From positions 186,001 through 250,000 of the forward strand of contig JAFKGK010000002.1 of NCBI GenBank assembly GCA_017307165.1: a stretch of DNA of 64,000 nucleotides, given 5' to 3'. Positions 34,849-43,119 of the stretch are shown here, piece by piece. The notes below the pieces were generated by a model, which was not told the origin of the DNA, searched no databases, and worked only from the letters and a program-made list of their open reading frames with translations. Position numbers and translations under genes: made by a program. The number at the start of each line of letters is the position of its first letter. Position 1 is the first letter of the stretch. The DNA comes from Candidatus Melainabacteria bacterium. Its GTDB lineage: Bacteria; Cyanobacteriota; Vampirovibrionia; Obscuribacterales; Obscuribacteraceae.

Positions 34849-35295
34849 TCAGGACGATAGCCGGTTGTTATCTTTGTCTGCAGTGCTCCTCTGAGGATTT
34901 GCTGTGAGCTTTTTTTGTGCCTGGAACATGGACTCGACGACTGAATCATCTTGCTTTGCATCAATGTGACTCTTTTGTTTTTGCGGCAAGGACAATTGAT
35001 TAACTTCGACGATTGGTGTCATACGACTGGCACCTGACTTATCCGTCCAGTGATCGAAGATCAATCTGCCCGATACGGCTACTTGATTGCCCTTTTCGAG
35101 AAATCTATGTGCCGTCTCCGCAAGCTTGCCCCAGGTCTCTACCCGGTAAAAATCTGCCTTGGCTCCTTCTTCTTTGGATTTGCTCGAGTTGTCTACAGCC
35201 AGCACCAGTGTTGTCTTTACCTTGCCCGAAGTAAATTGCATCAACTCAGGTGCCTTGACCAAATTACCCACCAGAGATACGTTAGCTAATCCCAT
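34849..35295 (-). CDS. ssb: Single-stranded DNA-binding protein lacking the acidic tip
   Basis: SSB of 148 aa with an OB-fold (MGLANVSLVGNLVKAPEL, then VLAVDN, DFYRVETWGKLAE and FLEKGNQVAVSGRL) covering residues 1 to about 105. It coats single-stranded DNA in replication and repair. ATG 35295 follows GAGAGG at 8 nt; the ORF extends to 35415 but that part is promoter. The tail is short and ends KDNNRLSS: the usual DDxxF-type acidic tip that recruits partner proteins is absent. This may be a secondary SSB, with a canonical copy elsewhere. Its promoter carries a double palindrome (separate entry). Confidence 0.9.
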   Translation of the reverse strand: MGLANVSLVGNLVKAPELMQFTSGKVKTTLVLAVDNSSKSKEEGAKADFYRVETWGKLAETAHRFLEKGNQVAVSGRLIFDHWTDKSGASRMTPIVEVNQLSLPQKQKSHIDAKQDDSVVESMFQAQKKLTANPQRSTADKDNNRLSS

Positions 35296-35368
35296 GTGAT
35301 CTACCTCTCTTTGTATATCAGCCTTATCAAAGGCTTTGCGATTGGTCTTGTTCTGGGGGAGTGAAAGA

Positions 35369-35411
35369 ATAGTATCAACCATACATGCGTATGTCAACAT
35401 ACAATCGTATG
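35369..35411 (-). promoter_or_regulatory. ssb promoter overlapped by a twin palindromic operator
   Basis: Leftward promoter: TTGACA (complement of 35392-35397), 17-bp spacer, TACTAT (35369-35374). Two 14-bp palindromes of form CATAC-N4-GTATG lie at 35380-35393 and 35398-35411 as part of an 18-bp direct repeat. The first fills the spacer and touches the -35 box; the second lies just upstream and carries its own TTGACA. This is the arrangement expected of a repressor operator, and an SOS (LexA-type) role is plausible for ssb. Confidence 0.7.
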
Positions 35412-35491
35412 TCAAGTGATCGATTTAATAATTTTGCTTGCGTATTCTTTTATAGCTGTCCACAATAGAGCTTGTACTCGGGAGACCCATA

Positions 35492-36580
35492 TTGAGCGAG
35501 TCTACAGATCCTTGGTTTAAGCGATACCGCTGGTTGCAGATGCTTGGTACCGGCGGCATGGGCGTGATTTACCTTGCCGAGGACACAGAGTTTGACAATG
35601 CAACATGTGTGGTCAAGCAACTCAACGCCAAGTATGCAGACGAAGAAGAATTTGCAGAAGCCTTGCGCTTGTTCAAACGCGAGGCCCGAATGCTGGAAAA
35701 ACTCGACCATCCAGGAGTAGTACGTTTTTTTGATAGTTATTCGACTAAAGATGGCAGACACTATCTGGTCATGGACTATGTCAAAGGTAGTTCGCTGGAG
35801 TCAGTCATAGCCGATTTTGGTCCGTTTAACGAGGATGACGCAATCAAAGTCGGCATACAAATATGCGAGGTCCTCGAGTATTTGCATGAGCAAAGTCCAC
35901 CGATCATATATAGAGATCTCAAACCCTCAAACTTGATGCTCACTCCTGAAGGCCAGATCATATTTATCGATTTTGGTATCGCTCGTACCTTTATGCCTAA
36001 GGACTCTGCCACTCGCGTTGTCACTGCCGGATACTCACCGCCAGAGCAGTACTTTGGCAAGCCGGAGACTCGATCCGATCTTTATGCTCTGGGTGCTACT
36101 CTGTGTCATCTCGTAACTGGTGTAAGGCCTAAACCGCTCACTACTAGCCAGCCAAGCCAACACAAAAAAGACGTGTTGGTAGGTCTGGACAATCTGGTGC
36201 GTAGATTGACTGCGCACAATATAGAGGACAGGCCTCCTACCGCCAGGCACGTCCGCCATGCTCTTTATCGGTTGTATCAAGAGCTGCATCCTGAGTTTGA
36301 GATACCAGCTGAGGTCTTTACCGAAAAGACCATGATCACTCAAGAAGAGCAATTTGTCTCGCAAAAGATCATGAAGTCTGGCATGGCTGCAGCAGCTAGT
36401 GCCCTTAGACAGGAGCACAATAATGAGCTCACCCGCAAAGAGGCTCGAGCAAATCTCGGGCGGAGCTCTGATCGTTTAAAAGCGATGAATAAGTCTACAC
36501 GCAGCAAATATCAGGAACCGGAGCAAGAGAAAGGGATCATCGAAAAGTTGCTTGCAATGATCCCTTGGATCCGCCGATAG
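35492..36580 (+). CDS. Serine/threonine protein kinase, cytoplasmic, 362 aa
   Basis: Hanks-type kinase with the glycine loop GTGGMGVIYLA (residues 19-29), VVKQL lysine near 42, catalytic YRDLKPSN (Asp142), IDFGIAR Mg2+ loop and the TAGYSPPEQYFG activation/P+1 segment. YRD in place of HRD is common in this bacterial group. Residues 275-362 form a charged tail without a membrane helix, ending in a hydrophobic IPWIRR. TTG at 35492 follows GGGAG at 7 nt. It diverges from ssb and converges with ddl. Targets are unknown; location near cell-wall genes is suggestive only. Confidence 0.9.
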   Translation: MSESTDPWFKRYRWLQMLGTGGMGVIYLAEDTEFDNATCVVKQLNAKYADEEEFAEALRLFKREARMLEKLDHPGVVRFFDSYSTKDGRHYLVMDYVKGSSLESVIADFGPFNEDDAIKVGIQICEVLEYLHEQSPPIIYRDLKPSNLMLTPEGQIIFIDFGIARTFMPKDSATRVVTAGYSPPEQYFGKPETRSDLYALGATLCHLVTGVRPKPLTTSQPSQHKKDVLVGLDNLVRRLTAHNIEDRPPTARHVRHALYRLYQELHPEFEIPAEVFTEKTMITQEEQFVSQKIMKSGMAAAASALRQEHNNELTRKEARANLGRSSDRLKAMNKSTRSKYQEPEQEKGIIEKLLAMIPWIRR

Positions 36581-36600
36581 AGATAAAACTAGGTTTTGTT

Positions 36601-37599
36601 TTATTTGTCCAGGCCGCAGCTAAACAAGATCCGTTCAACGAGTTGATCGTAACTAATGCCTGCGACTTCGGCCATGGCTGGCAGATCGCTCGTATCGGTC
36701 ATACCGGGCAAAGTATTGACCTCTAAAATGAAGGGTTGGCCTTTTTTATCGACGATCATGTCGACGCGCGCATAGCCAGAGCAATTCAATGCTCTAAAGG
36801 TACGCTTAGCCAAATCTTGTGCCTTGGCTGTGACATTTGCCGACAATTCTGCAGGTAAGACAAATTCGGTCATGCCCTTAGTGTATTTTGCCTCGTAGTC
36901 ATAAAAACCAGCCTTTGACTTTGGACGGAGCTCCAGTATCGGCAAGGCTATGAGTGCGGCTTCTTTTGTATCTGTTTGAGTGGCGTTGCGATCTTCTAAG
37001 ACTCCAATGGTGATTTCCTGGCCATTGATATATTCTTCGACTATTACTCCTTCAAACTCGCGGATCGTTCGTTCTACGCAAGCTCGCAAGTCTTTAGCAT
37101 CGTCTATTTTGTAGACTCCTACAGAAGACCCTTCATTGAGTGGCTTTACCATCAAAGGCGGAGCAGGCATCTTTTCGAGATAGCTCTCGAGTTCCTGAAG
37201 TTCGTGCTTCTCGAGGATAAATGACTTTGGATATGGCAGTCCTTGCGCAGCCAAAACCCTCTTGGTGAGCGGCTTATTCATAGCTAGGGCAGAAGAGAGA
37301 ATCCCTGAACCGGTATAGGGTATCTTGAGCAATTCGAGTAGACCCTGCACTGTGCCATCCTCGCCGTAACGACCGTGCAGGCAGAGAAAGGCAAGCTCGG
37401 CTTTGCTGGCTTTGAGCGCTTCGACTAGATTTTCGTCGACATCTATCAGCTGGGCGTTGAGGTAGCCCAGGCGTTTGAGAGCATTGTGGCAGTTGGCGCC
37501 GGAGCGCAGTGATACTTCTCTCTCATTGGAAAGGCCGCCATAAAGGACTGCGATTCTGGTGTCTTTAGTAATTTTGGTTTCTTTCACGGCGGTATTCAC
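36601..37599 (-). CDS. ddl: D-alanine--D-alanine ligase
   Basis: ATP-grasp enzyme of 332 aa that makes the D-Ala-D-Ala dipeptide of peptidoglycan. Visible: VLYGGLSNEREVSLRSG near the N-terminus, FLCLHGRYGEDGT, PYTGSGILSSALAMNK, the ATP-binding VKPLNEGSSVGV, GQEITIGVL and the C-terminal ARVDMIVDKKGQPFILEVNTLPGMT. Start is GTG at 37599, 2 bp after the murB stop (a second GTG lies four codons inside). Third gene of murC-murB-ddl. Confidence 0.96.
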   Translation of the reverse strand: MNTAVKETKITKDTRIAVLYGGLSNEREVSLRSGANCHNALKRLGYLNAQLIDVDENLVEALKASKAELAFLCLHGRYGEDGTVQGLLELLKIPYTGSGILSSALAMNKPLTKRVLAAQGLPYPKSFILEKHELQELESYLEKMPAPPLMVKPLNEGSSVGVYKIDDAKDLRACVERTIREFEGVIVEEYINGQEITIGVLEDRNATQTDTKEAALIALPILELRPKSKAGFYDYEAKYTKGMTEFVLPAELSANVTAKAQDLAKRTFRALNCSGYARVDMIVDKKGQPFILEVNTLPGMTDTSDLPAMAEVAGISYDQLVERILFSCGLDK

Positions 37600-37600
37600 T

Positions 37601-38506
37601 CTATTTTTTCTCCCACACTTTTAGCTCTTCGCTAGTAAACTCGCCCATGGTCTTCCATTCGGGTGTCAGGTCTTCTCCAAATTTTTCCTTGACTGTGGCT
37701 TGCATTTCTCTCAGTAGATCGGTGACTTCTTGCGAGGTCGCTCCACCCAGATTGATGACAAAATTGGCATGGATGGCAGAGACAGCCGCGTTGCCATGTC
37801 GGAGATTTTTGACTCCTGCTTGATCGAGCAGGTAGCCAGCGGTCCTATCAGGGCGCGGATTTTTAAAGGTGCTGCCTGCATTGGCAAAACCGATAGGTTG
37901 AGTCTTCCAGCGATAGTCTTCATTAGCTTGTGTCTTTGCCTCGATCACTTCGGGTTCGGCAATATCCAGCACAAATTTTGCAGACAATACGCAATGTCGC
38001 TTGGGATCGAGGATGCAGCGTCGGTATTCAAACTCGATCTGGTCTGCGCCCATCTCAGTCACCTGGCCATTGAGGCTGTCCAAAACAAGTGCCGATTGCA
38101 GGATAGCTGACATTGAGCTGCCATGCGCTCCAGCATTCATGATGACGCCACCACCTACAGTGCCGGGTATGCCTACCGCAAACTCCAACCCGCTCAGGCC
38201 CAGTTTTGCAGCCTGTTTGGCCAGATGTGGCAGCCTAGCTCCAGCTTCTGCTTCGAGCAATCCTGGGGAGAGGACTCTGATATTAGTCAGGTGAGTGGTA
38301 CGGATTACTGCACCCTTGACTCCAGCTGATGAGACCAAAAGATTGCTGCCGCCACCAATCAAGTGCCAGGGAGTGTTTTCTCTCTCAAGTGTTGCTACCA
38401 GTTCGATCAGTTCTTCTTTGGTATGCGGATGATAGAGTTGGTCGGCGTCTCCACCGATCTTGAGCGTGGTGTATCGAGCTAGCGATGTGTTTTGAGAGAT
38501 TTCCAT
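37601..38506 (-). CDS. murB: UDP-N-acetylenolpyruvoylglucosamine reductase
   Basis: FAD enzyme that reduces the enolpyruvyl group to give UDP-MurNAc. The N-terminal FAD domain shows IGGGSNLLVS, GLEFAVGIPGTVGGGVIMNAGAHG, and the C-terminal substrate domain GSTFKNP, LLDQAGVKNLRHGNAAVS and HANFVIN. The GSTFKNP serine is the general acid. Length 301 aa is typical of type II MurB. ATG 38506 lies 4 bp after the murC stop. Confidence 0.96.
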   Translation of the reverse strand: MEISQNTSLARYTTLKIGGDADQLYHPHTKEELIELVATLERENTPWHLIGGGSNLLVSSAGVKGAVIRTTHLTNIRVLSPGLLEAEAGARLPHLAKQAAKLGLSGLEFAVGIPGTVGGGVIMNAGAHGSSMSAILQSALVLDSLNGQVTEMGADQIEFEYRRCILDPKRHCVLSAKFVLDIAEPEVIEAKTQANEDYRWKTQPIGFANAGSTFKNPRPDRTAGYLLDQAGVKNLRHGNAAVSAIHANFVINLGGATSQEVTDLLREMQATVKEKFGEDLTPEWKTMGEFTSEELKVWEKK

Positions 38507-38510
38507 TTGC

Positions 38511-40037
38511 TTACCGATCGTTCTGGATGTTTTGCAAGAGCAAAGGACCGAGCCTGGTCACGTCTCCTGCTCCAACTGTGAGAACTAGATCACCGGGCTT
38601 AAGACGAGGGGCCATCGTCTCTGCCACTGATTGGATGGAGCCTGCCAGATGGGAGGCATTTGGATGCCTGGCGTTTTGTTGCAGAGCCTGGACAAATCGT
38701 GCCGAATCAATGCCCTCGATGGCGCCACCACGAGCAATATAGATATCGAGGATAATGACCTCGTCGCAGTCATTAAATGCTCCGACAAATTCGTTCCAGA
38801 GATCACGGAGACGTCCGGGTTGGTGTGGCTGGAACACGCATACAACACGCGCATCTGCTGCATGCTGCCTGGCAGCCTTTAATAGAGCTATTACCTCTGT
38901 CGGGTGATGGGCATAGTCGTCGACTATGGTTATGCCAGCTTTTTTGCCGATCAATTGAAATCTTCTGTCCACACCAGCAAAACTGCCAATAGCGGCCCGT
39001 GCCGATGTAAAATCTGCTCCAAGCTCGAGGGCGATAGCTAGAGCCGAAAGAGCATTGAGCTTGTTGTGGAAGCCAGGCACGATCAGGTCTACTTGGCCTA
39101 GCAAGCGCTCTCCTTGCCAGACCTCAAAACTCTTGCCACCGAGATCCACCAGGCGATAGCTGCATTGAGCATCAGTACCATAGGTGACCATGCGAGTTTG
39201 AGGGCGAGCTTCGAGTCTTCGCAAAAGGTCCAGGCATCCCTTGTCTTCACGACAGATAACGGCAAATCCCGTTGTCCGATCCACAAAGACTTCCATCGAC
39301 TTCATTATCTGTTCAAAACCACCAGGGTAGTTTTCTAGATGATCCGGTTCGATGTTTGTGATCAAGGCTATATGAGGAGTGGCCGAAGCATGAGTGCCAT
39401 CTGACTCGTCTGACTCAGCAACAAAATACTGCCCCTTGCCGTGATAGCTATTAGCCTTGATACGATCAAAAATGCCTCCGACAACCACGGATGGATCAAA
39501 ACCGCAGTCGAGCAGGGTCTGGCCGACCATGGCACTTGTCGTGGTCTTGCCGTGGGTGCCGGTGACGGCGATGAGTTTTTGATCGCGACTGAGAAAGTTG
39601 AGTAATTCTGATCGATGAAAGACAGGGATATTGAGCCTCAATGCTTCGTCGAGCTCAGGATTGCCTTTTTGAATGGCGGTTGAAATGATCAAAGCGCCAG
39701 CATTCTTGAGATTTTCGGCCTTGTGACCATAATGGATGACAGCACCACTTTGCTCCAATTCTTGAGTGATCTCGGAGGATTGCTTATCAGAGCCGGAGAC
39801 CTTAAATCCTTGAGCTAGCAAAAGCCTTGCCAGTGCAGACATACCTATGCCGCCTATACCTGCAAGATGAATGGCACCCTGAATCTTATCGAGGGTAGTT
39901 TTATCCGGACTCTGAGCGGCAACTATGGATGGAGCCTGAAAAGAAGCCGGAGTGCCGGCGCTAGTTGCAAAGTTGACGTCCAATCCGATCTCCCTGTCTT
40001 TTATCTTGTCGTTTTGGGCCATTTCGGCCTTATCCAT
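38511..40037 (-). CDS. murC: UDP-N-acetylmuramate--L-alanine ligase
   Basis: Adds L-Ala to UDP-MurNAc. HLAGIGGIGMSALA (residues about 57-70), the ATP loop VTGTHGKTTTSAM, ESDESDGT and the DDYAHHPTEV segment mark MurC. ATG 40037 follows GGAGAG at 6 nt, so the 50-residue hydrophilic N-terminal extension before the Rossmann motif appears real; most MurC proteins start 5-20 residues before it. First gene of the murC-murB-ddl unit, with an upstream region of 100 bp before the rpsT terminators. Confidence 0.96.
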   Translation of the reverse strand: MDKAEMAQNDKIKDREIGLDVNFATSAGTPASFQAPSIVAAQSPDKTTLDKIQGAIHLAGIGGIGMSALARLLLAQGFKVSGSDKQSSEITQELEQSGAVIHYGHKAENLKNAGALIISTAIQKGNPELDEALRLNIPVFHRSELLNFLSRDQKLIAVTGTHGKTTTSAMVGQTLLDCGFDPSVVVGGIFDRIKANSYHGKGQYFVAESDESDGTHASATPHIALITNIEPDHLENYPGGFEQIMKSMEVFVDRTTGFAVICREDKGCLDLLRRLEARPQTRMVTYGTDAQCSYRLVDLGGKSFEVWQGERLLGQVDLIVPGFHNKLNALSALAIALELGADFTSARAAIGSFAGVDRRFQLIGKKAGITIVDDYAHHPTEVIALLKAARQHAADARVVCVFQPHQPGRLRDLWNEFVGAFNDCDEVIILDIYIARGGAIEGIDSARFVQALQQNARHPNASHLAGSIQSVAETMAPRLKPGDLVLTVGAGDVTRLGPLLLQNIQNDR

Positions 40038-40132
40038 TTGAGCTCTCCGTGCCTTAATAAGATTGCGCTCTCATCGTATATGCGATATGCGGTGCGATGT
40101 ACGGTATAGTGGCTGCCTGACTGGGTTTTAGC

Positions 40133-40213
40133 AATAAAAAGGCCTTTCCCAGCTAGCAATATAGCTCGAAAAGGCCCAAAAAGAAATAATCGGGGCAGTT
40201 TCTTGCCCCGATT
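40133..40213 (-). terminator. Two tandem terminators downstream of rpsT
   Basis: Reading leftward, the first hairpin pairs AATCGGGGCA (40188-40197) with TGCCCCGATT (40204-40213) and is followed by ATTTCTTTTT. The second pairs GGCCTTT (40141-40147) with AAAGGCC (40170-40176), with an inner AGCT pair, followed by TTTTTATT. Together they insulate rpsT from murC. Confidence 0.8.
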
Positions 40214-40240
40214 TTCCTTGCTTTTTACTTATGTAGTCGT

Positions 40241-40510
40241 CTAGGCTTTTGCGCTACTTGCAGCGACACGCGCAGAGAGGCGTGCCTTTTTACGGGCAGC
40301 GGTATTGCGATGCAATACACCCTTGCTTACTGCTTTGTCGATGGCCTGAAATGCTTTAGAGAGTGCTTCTTTGCTCTCGGCGCCTTCTTGACAGGCAACC
40401 TCGAACACTTTGGTTTGCATGGAGCGAACGGTCGACTTCCAGAAACGGTTGCGAGCATTATTGCGCTCGGCTACTTGAACTCTTTTGATTGCAGACTTGA
40501 TATTCGGCAC
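40241..40510 (-). CDS. rpsT: 30S ribosomal protein S20
   Basis: Small basic ribosomal protein of 89 aa that binds 16S rRNA. The start is GTG at 40510 (PNIKSAIKRV follows), with GGAG 7 nt upstream; the ORF is open to 40570 but that part is leader. NIKSAIKRVQVAERNNARN and the C-terminal HRNTAARKKARLS are diagnostic. A non-AUG start recalls E. coli rpsT, where UUG takes part in autoregulation. Confidence 0.95.
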   Translation of the reverse strand: MPNIKSAIKRVQVAERNNARNRFWKSTVRSMQTKVFEVACQEGAESKEALSKAFQAIDKAVSKGVLHRNTAARKKARLSARVAASSAKA

Positions 40511-40635
40511 GACTGTCTCCGCCAATAAACTAAAATCGAAACTATTGAATTGAGATATTAGCACGCCCAAAGATCTGAATACAGCCCGATCAGGCTATGT
40601 AAGACGGATTGTAAATTAGCCGAGCTTAATGCAAT

Positions 40636-40664
40636 AAAAAGGGCAGCCTGGCTGCCCTTTTTTA
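40636..40664. terminator. Bidirectional intrinsic terminator
   Basis: GGGCAGC (40641-40647) pairs with GCTGCCC (40651-40657) around a CTG loop, extended by A-tract/T-tract pairing (AAAAA to TTTTTT). It serves the leftward gene ending at 40709. Confidence 0.8.
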
Positions 40665-40708
40665 AGATTTGCACCGATGGGGTGGGATCGTCGGTCAGAA
40701 AAGAGATC

Positions 40709-41104
40709 TTAGTTTTTGACCTTCTCGAGGACCATGTCTTTGACCAGACCAAATTTTTGATCGATCTTTTCCTGATGAGGTCCACCATTGGAAAGATTGT
40801 CGGCAAAGTGCTTGAGGTTTTCTTGGCCACCTCTGCTCAATGCGTCAAACTTTGGCTGCTGTTGAGCTTCGACTTGCTTGAGATAGGCCTTCGTCAATTC
40901 TTCAGGAGTTTGAGAAACCTTATCGCTAGACTTATCGCCGATTTGCAAATTATCCAAAGACTGAACGGCCTCGGACTTCTTCTCGGTTTTGTCGAGAACC
41001 TTGCCGTTGTCATTCATGATGTTGGCGAAGGAAAGGTTGTTTTCCGGTGCCCTTTGAGCCTCAGAGTTCTTATTGATTTCTTTGGGCTGAAAATCTTCAG
41101 GCAT
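40709..41104 (-). CDS. Small hydrophilic hypothetical protein, 131 aa
   Basis: Unrecognised. ATG 41104 is chosen because AAAGGA lies 9 nt upstream; the ORF reaches 41209. The protein is highly charged and rich in Asn, Gln, Lys and Glu, with no signal peptide or membrane helix, and likely disordered in its first half and helical later. It has its own predicted promoter and a strong terminator, so it is probably monocistronic. Confidence 0.7.
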   Translation of the reverse strand: MPEDFQPKEINKNSEAQRAPENNLSFANIMNDNGKVLDKTEKKSEAVQSLDNLQIGDKSSDKVSQTPEELTKAYLKQVEAQQQPKFDALSRGGQENLKHFADNLSNGGPHQEKIDQKFGLVKDMVLEKVKN

Positions 41105-41180
41105 GATCTTGTTCCTTTTAGCTCCGTGTTTAACGCCATTTGGGCTCGAGTCGCTTGGGCCTCTCGCTTTATCTGTTATG

Positions 41181-41209
41181 AGATTATCTTTTGGCGCCGG
41201 AGCGGTCAA
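41181..41209 (-). promoter_or_regulatory. Predicted promoter of the small hydrophilic protein gene
   Basis: Leftward TTGACC (complement of 41204-41209) and TAATCT (complement of 41181-41186) with a 17-bp spacer. The predicted start near 41174 would leave a leader of about 70 nt. Confidence 0.4.
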
Positions 41210-41236
41210 TGTGGTTTCTACGTAGTCTGAGGCAAA

Positions 41237-42559
41237 TTATTGGACTTCAGTGACTTTCCACTCAAACTTGTACCTGATCTGCACATGCTTGGGAGATCCT
41301 TTTGGTAGAGGCGCTAATGGAGAAGCAGCTTTAAGGGCTGCCATGGCGGAAGCGTCGACCTCGCTATTGCCAGAAGACTCGGCGAGTTCGGCATCTGTTA
41401 TGCTCCCGTCTCTTTGTATGCTAAACACCGCAACTGCGTTTTTGCCCTTGGTCAATTTTGGGCTAATCCATTTGGCCTGGATAGCTTTTTTCATCTGGGT
41501 CATATATGGCCCAAAATCGACATCTTGGACGTCATCGTCCTCGTCATCACTCAGACTATTAGCCTTGTCGGCTTTTTGAGCCTGCACTCTGTCTATATCG
41601 TCCTGCATCCTCTCCGCCTGTCTCTGCAAATCCGGATCGAGTTTTTCGATTGGATGCCCCATTTTGACATTGGCGATATTGAAGGGTTGTTTGATTGCCT
41701 GACCGATTATGGTAGATGCGACTTCTTGATTGTCGGATGCAGGGAGAAATGCCGCGATCTGATCGGGGGCTTGAGACTTGATGGCATTTTCCACATAGTC
41801 GATTACTGAGGCAAAGGGTAATAGCCCTCCTCCAGTTTTGAGACCTTCGACTAGATTGCTTGCAAAGACACTCTGCATCGAGGTTTCATCGACAATAGAC
41901 TTGGCTAGCTTTTGGTCTGCTGCAAAAATAGACACTCCTGCATCATCACGTAATTTTTTTATCGCCGAATCATCCCCCCTCATGTCAGAGGCATTAAGGG
42001 CGGTGGCATCGAGCAAGCAAATGATATTTTTTGATTGCGTCCTCCGCTTGATCTCGTTGAGAGCACCGGAGAGGGAGAGAGTGGTATTTTCCTTGGTGGC
42101 GACCTGGCCTTCGTAAGGGACCAAAAGGATATCGTTATGATTATCTGCTTCGAGCAGACGTCCACTAAAATATACAAGGATCAAGTCGTTGGGCAGAGCC
42201 TTTTTAGGCAGCCATTCTTCGAACAGGCAATTAGACAGGTTTTGCTTGGTTGCCTTGCCATCTGTGATGACCATTATGTGATCCGGACTAAAGCGTCCTG
42301 CATTAGTGTCAGCAAGAGCCTTGGTGATAGCAGCTACATTTCGACCGGCATATTTGACCTGTCCGATCGATTTGTCCTGATATTGGTTAATGCCTATCAA
42401 GACGGCCCATTTTTCGCGCAGCTTGACAGGCGCTTTATTGGCGGGTGCTTTGTTGGCGGCCGGTTGTGCAGCTAGCACTGTTGCCTCTGGGCCAAAGCAA
42501 GCAAAGCTCGATGCGAGTAGCCAGATCATGGCGCTCGTGCATAGTCTGGTTGAGATCAC
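41237..42559 (-). CDS. Secreted caspase-like protein (catalytic dyad lost) fused to TonB-like C-terminal domain
   Basis: Protein of 440 aa. A signal peptide (residues 1-30) precedes a peptidase C14 (caspase/metacaspase) fold: KWAVLIGINQYQD near 50, LILVYFSG near 126-133 and IICLLDA near 178-185. The catalytic histidine of the usual YFSGHG is Arg134 here (YFSGRL), and the cysteine of LDACHSG is Thr186 (LDATAL), so proteolysis is unlikely. A charged linker follows (rich in D and E), then a C-terminal domain (residues 350-440) with the TonB/energy-transducer pattern: MTQMKKAIQAKWISP, VAVFSIQRDGSITDAELAES and DASAMAALKAASPLAPLP. It probably acts in the periplasm as a binding or scaffold protein. 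Start at 42559 (ATG). Confidence 0.8.
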   Translation of the reverse strand: MISTRLCTSAMIWLLASSFACFGPEATVLAAQPAANKAPANKAPVKLREKWAVLIGINQYQDKSIGQVKYAGRNVAAITKALADTNAGRFSPDHIMVITDGKATKQNLSNCLFEEWLPKKALPNDLILVYFSGRLLEADNHNDILLVPYEGQVATKENTTLSLSGALNEIKRRTQSKNIICLLDATALNASDMRGDDSAIKKLRDDAGVSIFAADQKLAKSIVDETSMQSVFASNLVEGLKTGGGLLPFASVIDYVENAIKSQAPDQIAAFLPASDNQEVASTIIGQAIKQPFNIANVKMGHPIEKLDPDLQRQAERMQDDIDRVQAQKADKANSLSDDEDDDVQDVDFGPYMTQMKKAIQAKWISPKLTKGKNAVAVFSIQRDGSITDAELAESSGNSEVDASAMAALKAASPLAPLPKGSPKHVQIRYKFEWKVTEVQ

Positions 42560-43119
42560 TTAGAGTCCTTATATTGAGGTAGAGGCGGTTTTAAAGGTTT
42601 GATTATAGCTAGACTCATTGAGTCGAAGCCCCATCACTAAACCCTATTTTTGACAAGCCTTGATAATTGGACCGACTGTATATTTGCCTGCCTCTTTGTT
42701 CATATGTTTTCTACATGCCTATGGTGTTTGTTTATTGCCTGAGTGTAGGCTTGATATGACCTGTATATTTGTATGCCTTCTGGGTCTTTTGTATATGCTT
42801 TCGATATTTGTTATGCCTTGTCTGCTTTTTTAATGTGTATTTGTGTCGTTCTAGACAGATTTTTCGGGAACTTTCAGGCAATGCTTGATCCCCCGAAGCG
42901 CCCATCGTGTCGCTGGCACAAAACACAAGGACAAACACAAGGGTAAGGAAAAGCAATTTCAATTAAATAACTTACAACTGTCAGTAAACTGTAGAAAACT
43001 TTTTTGATGGGACGAATTTGCTTAAGAGACGATAAGGATAAAATGCTGTAAACGTTCATCTCCATTGGATTTGGCAGATAGCTGTTCTTTATACAAGAGA
43101 TGCAGAAGGGGTAGTCAAG
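42560..43119. other. 560-bp intergenic region with T-rich TGCCT-containing tract
   Basis: Between the caspase-like gene and rsmI. From about 42650 to 42840 the + strand is T/G-rich and carries TGCCT five or six times at intervals of 20-40 bp (for example near 42715, 42736, 42772 and 42815). A -10-like TAAAAT near 43037 may serve rsmI. No RNA gene was recognised. One candidate small ORF on the minus strand is listed separately. Confidence 0.5.
42732..42962 (-). CDS. Possible small secreted basic peptide, 76 aa (low confidence)
   Basis: From TTG at 42962 the frame encodes a typical signal-peptide-like N-terminus (MKLLFLTLVFVLVFCASDTM) followed by about 50 residues rich in Lys, Arg, His, Tyr and Thr. 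No Shine-Dalgarno sequence is seen, and the basic composition mirrors the low-complexity DNA on the other strand, so it may be chance. Confidence 0.22.
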   Translation of the reverse strand: MKLLFLTLVFVLVFCASDTMGASGDQALPESSRKICLERHKYTLKKQTRHNKYRKHIQKTQKAYKYTGHIKPTLRQ

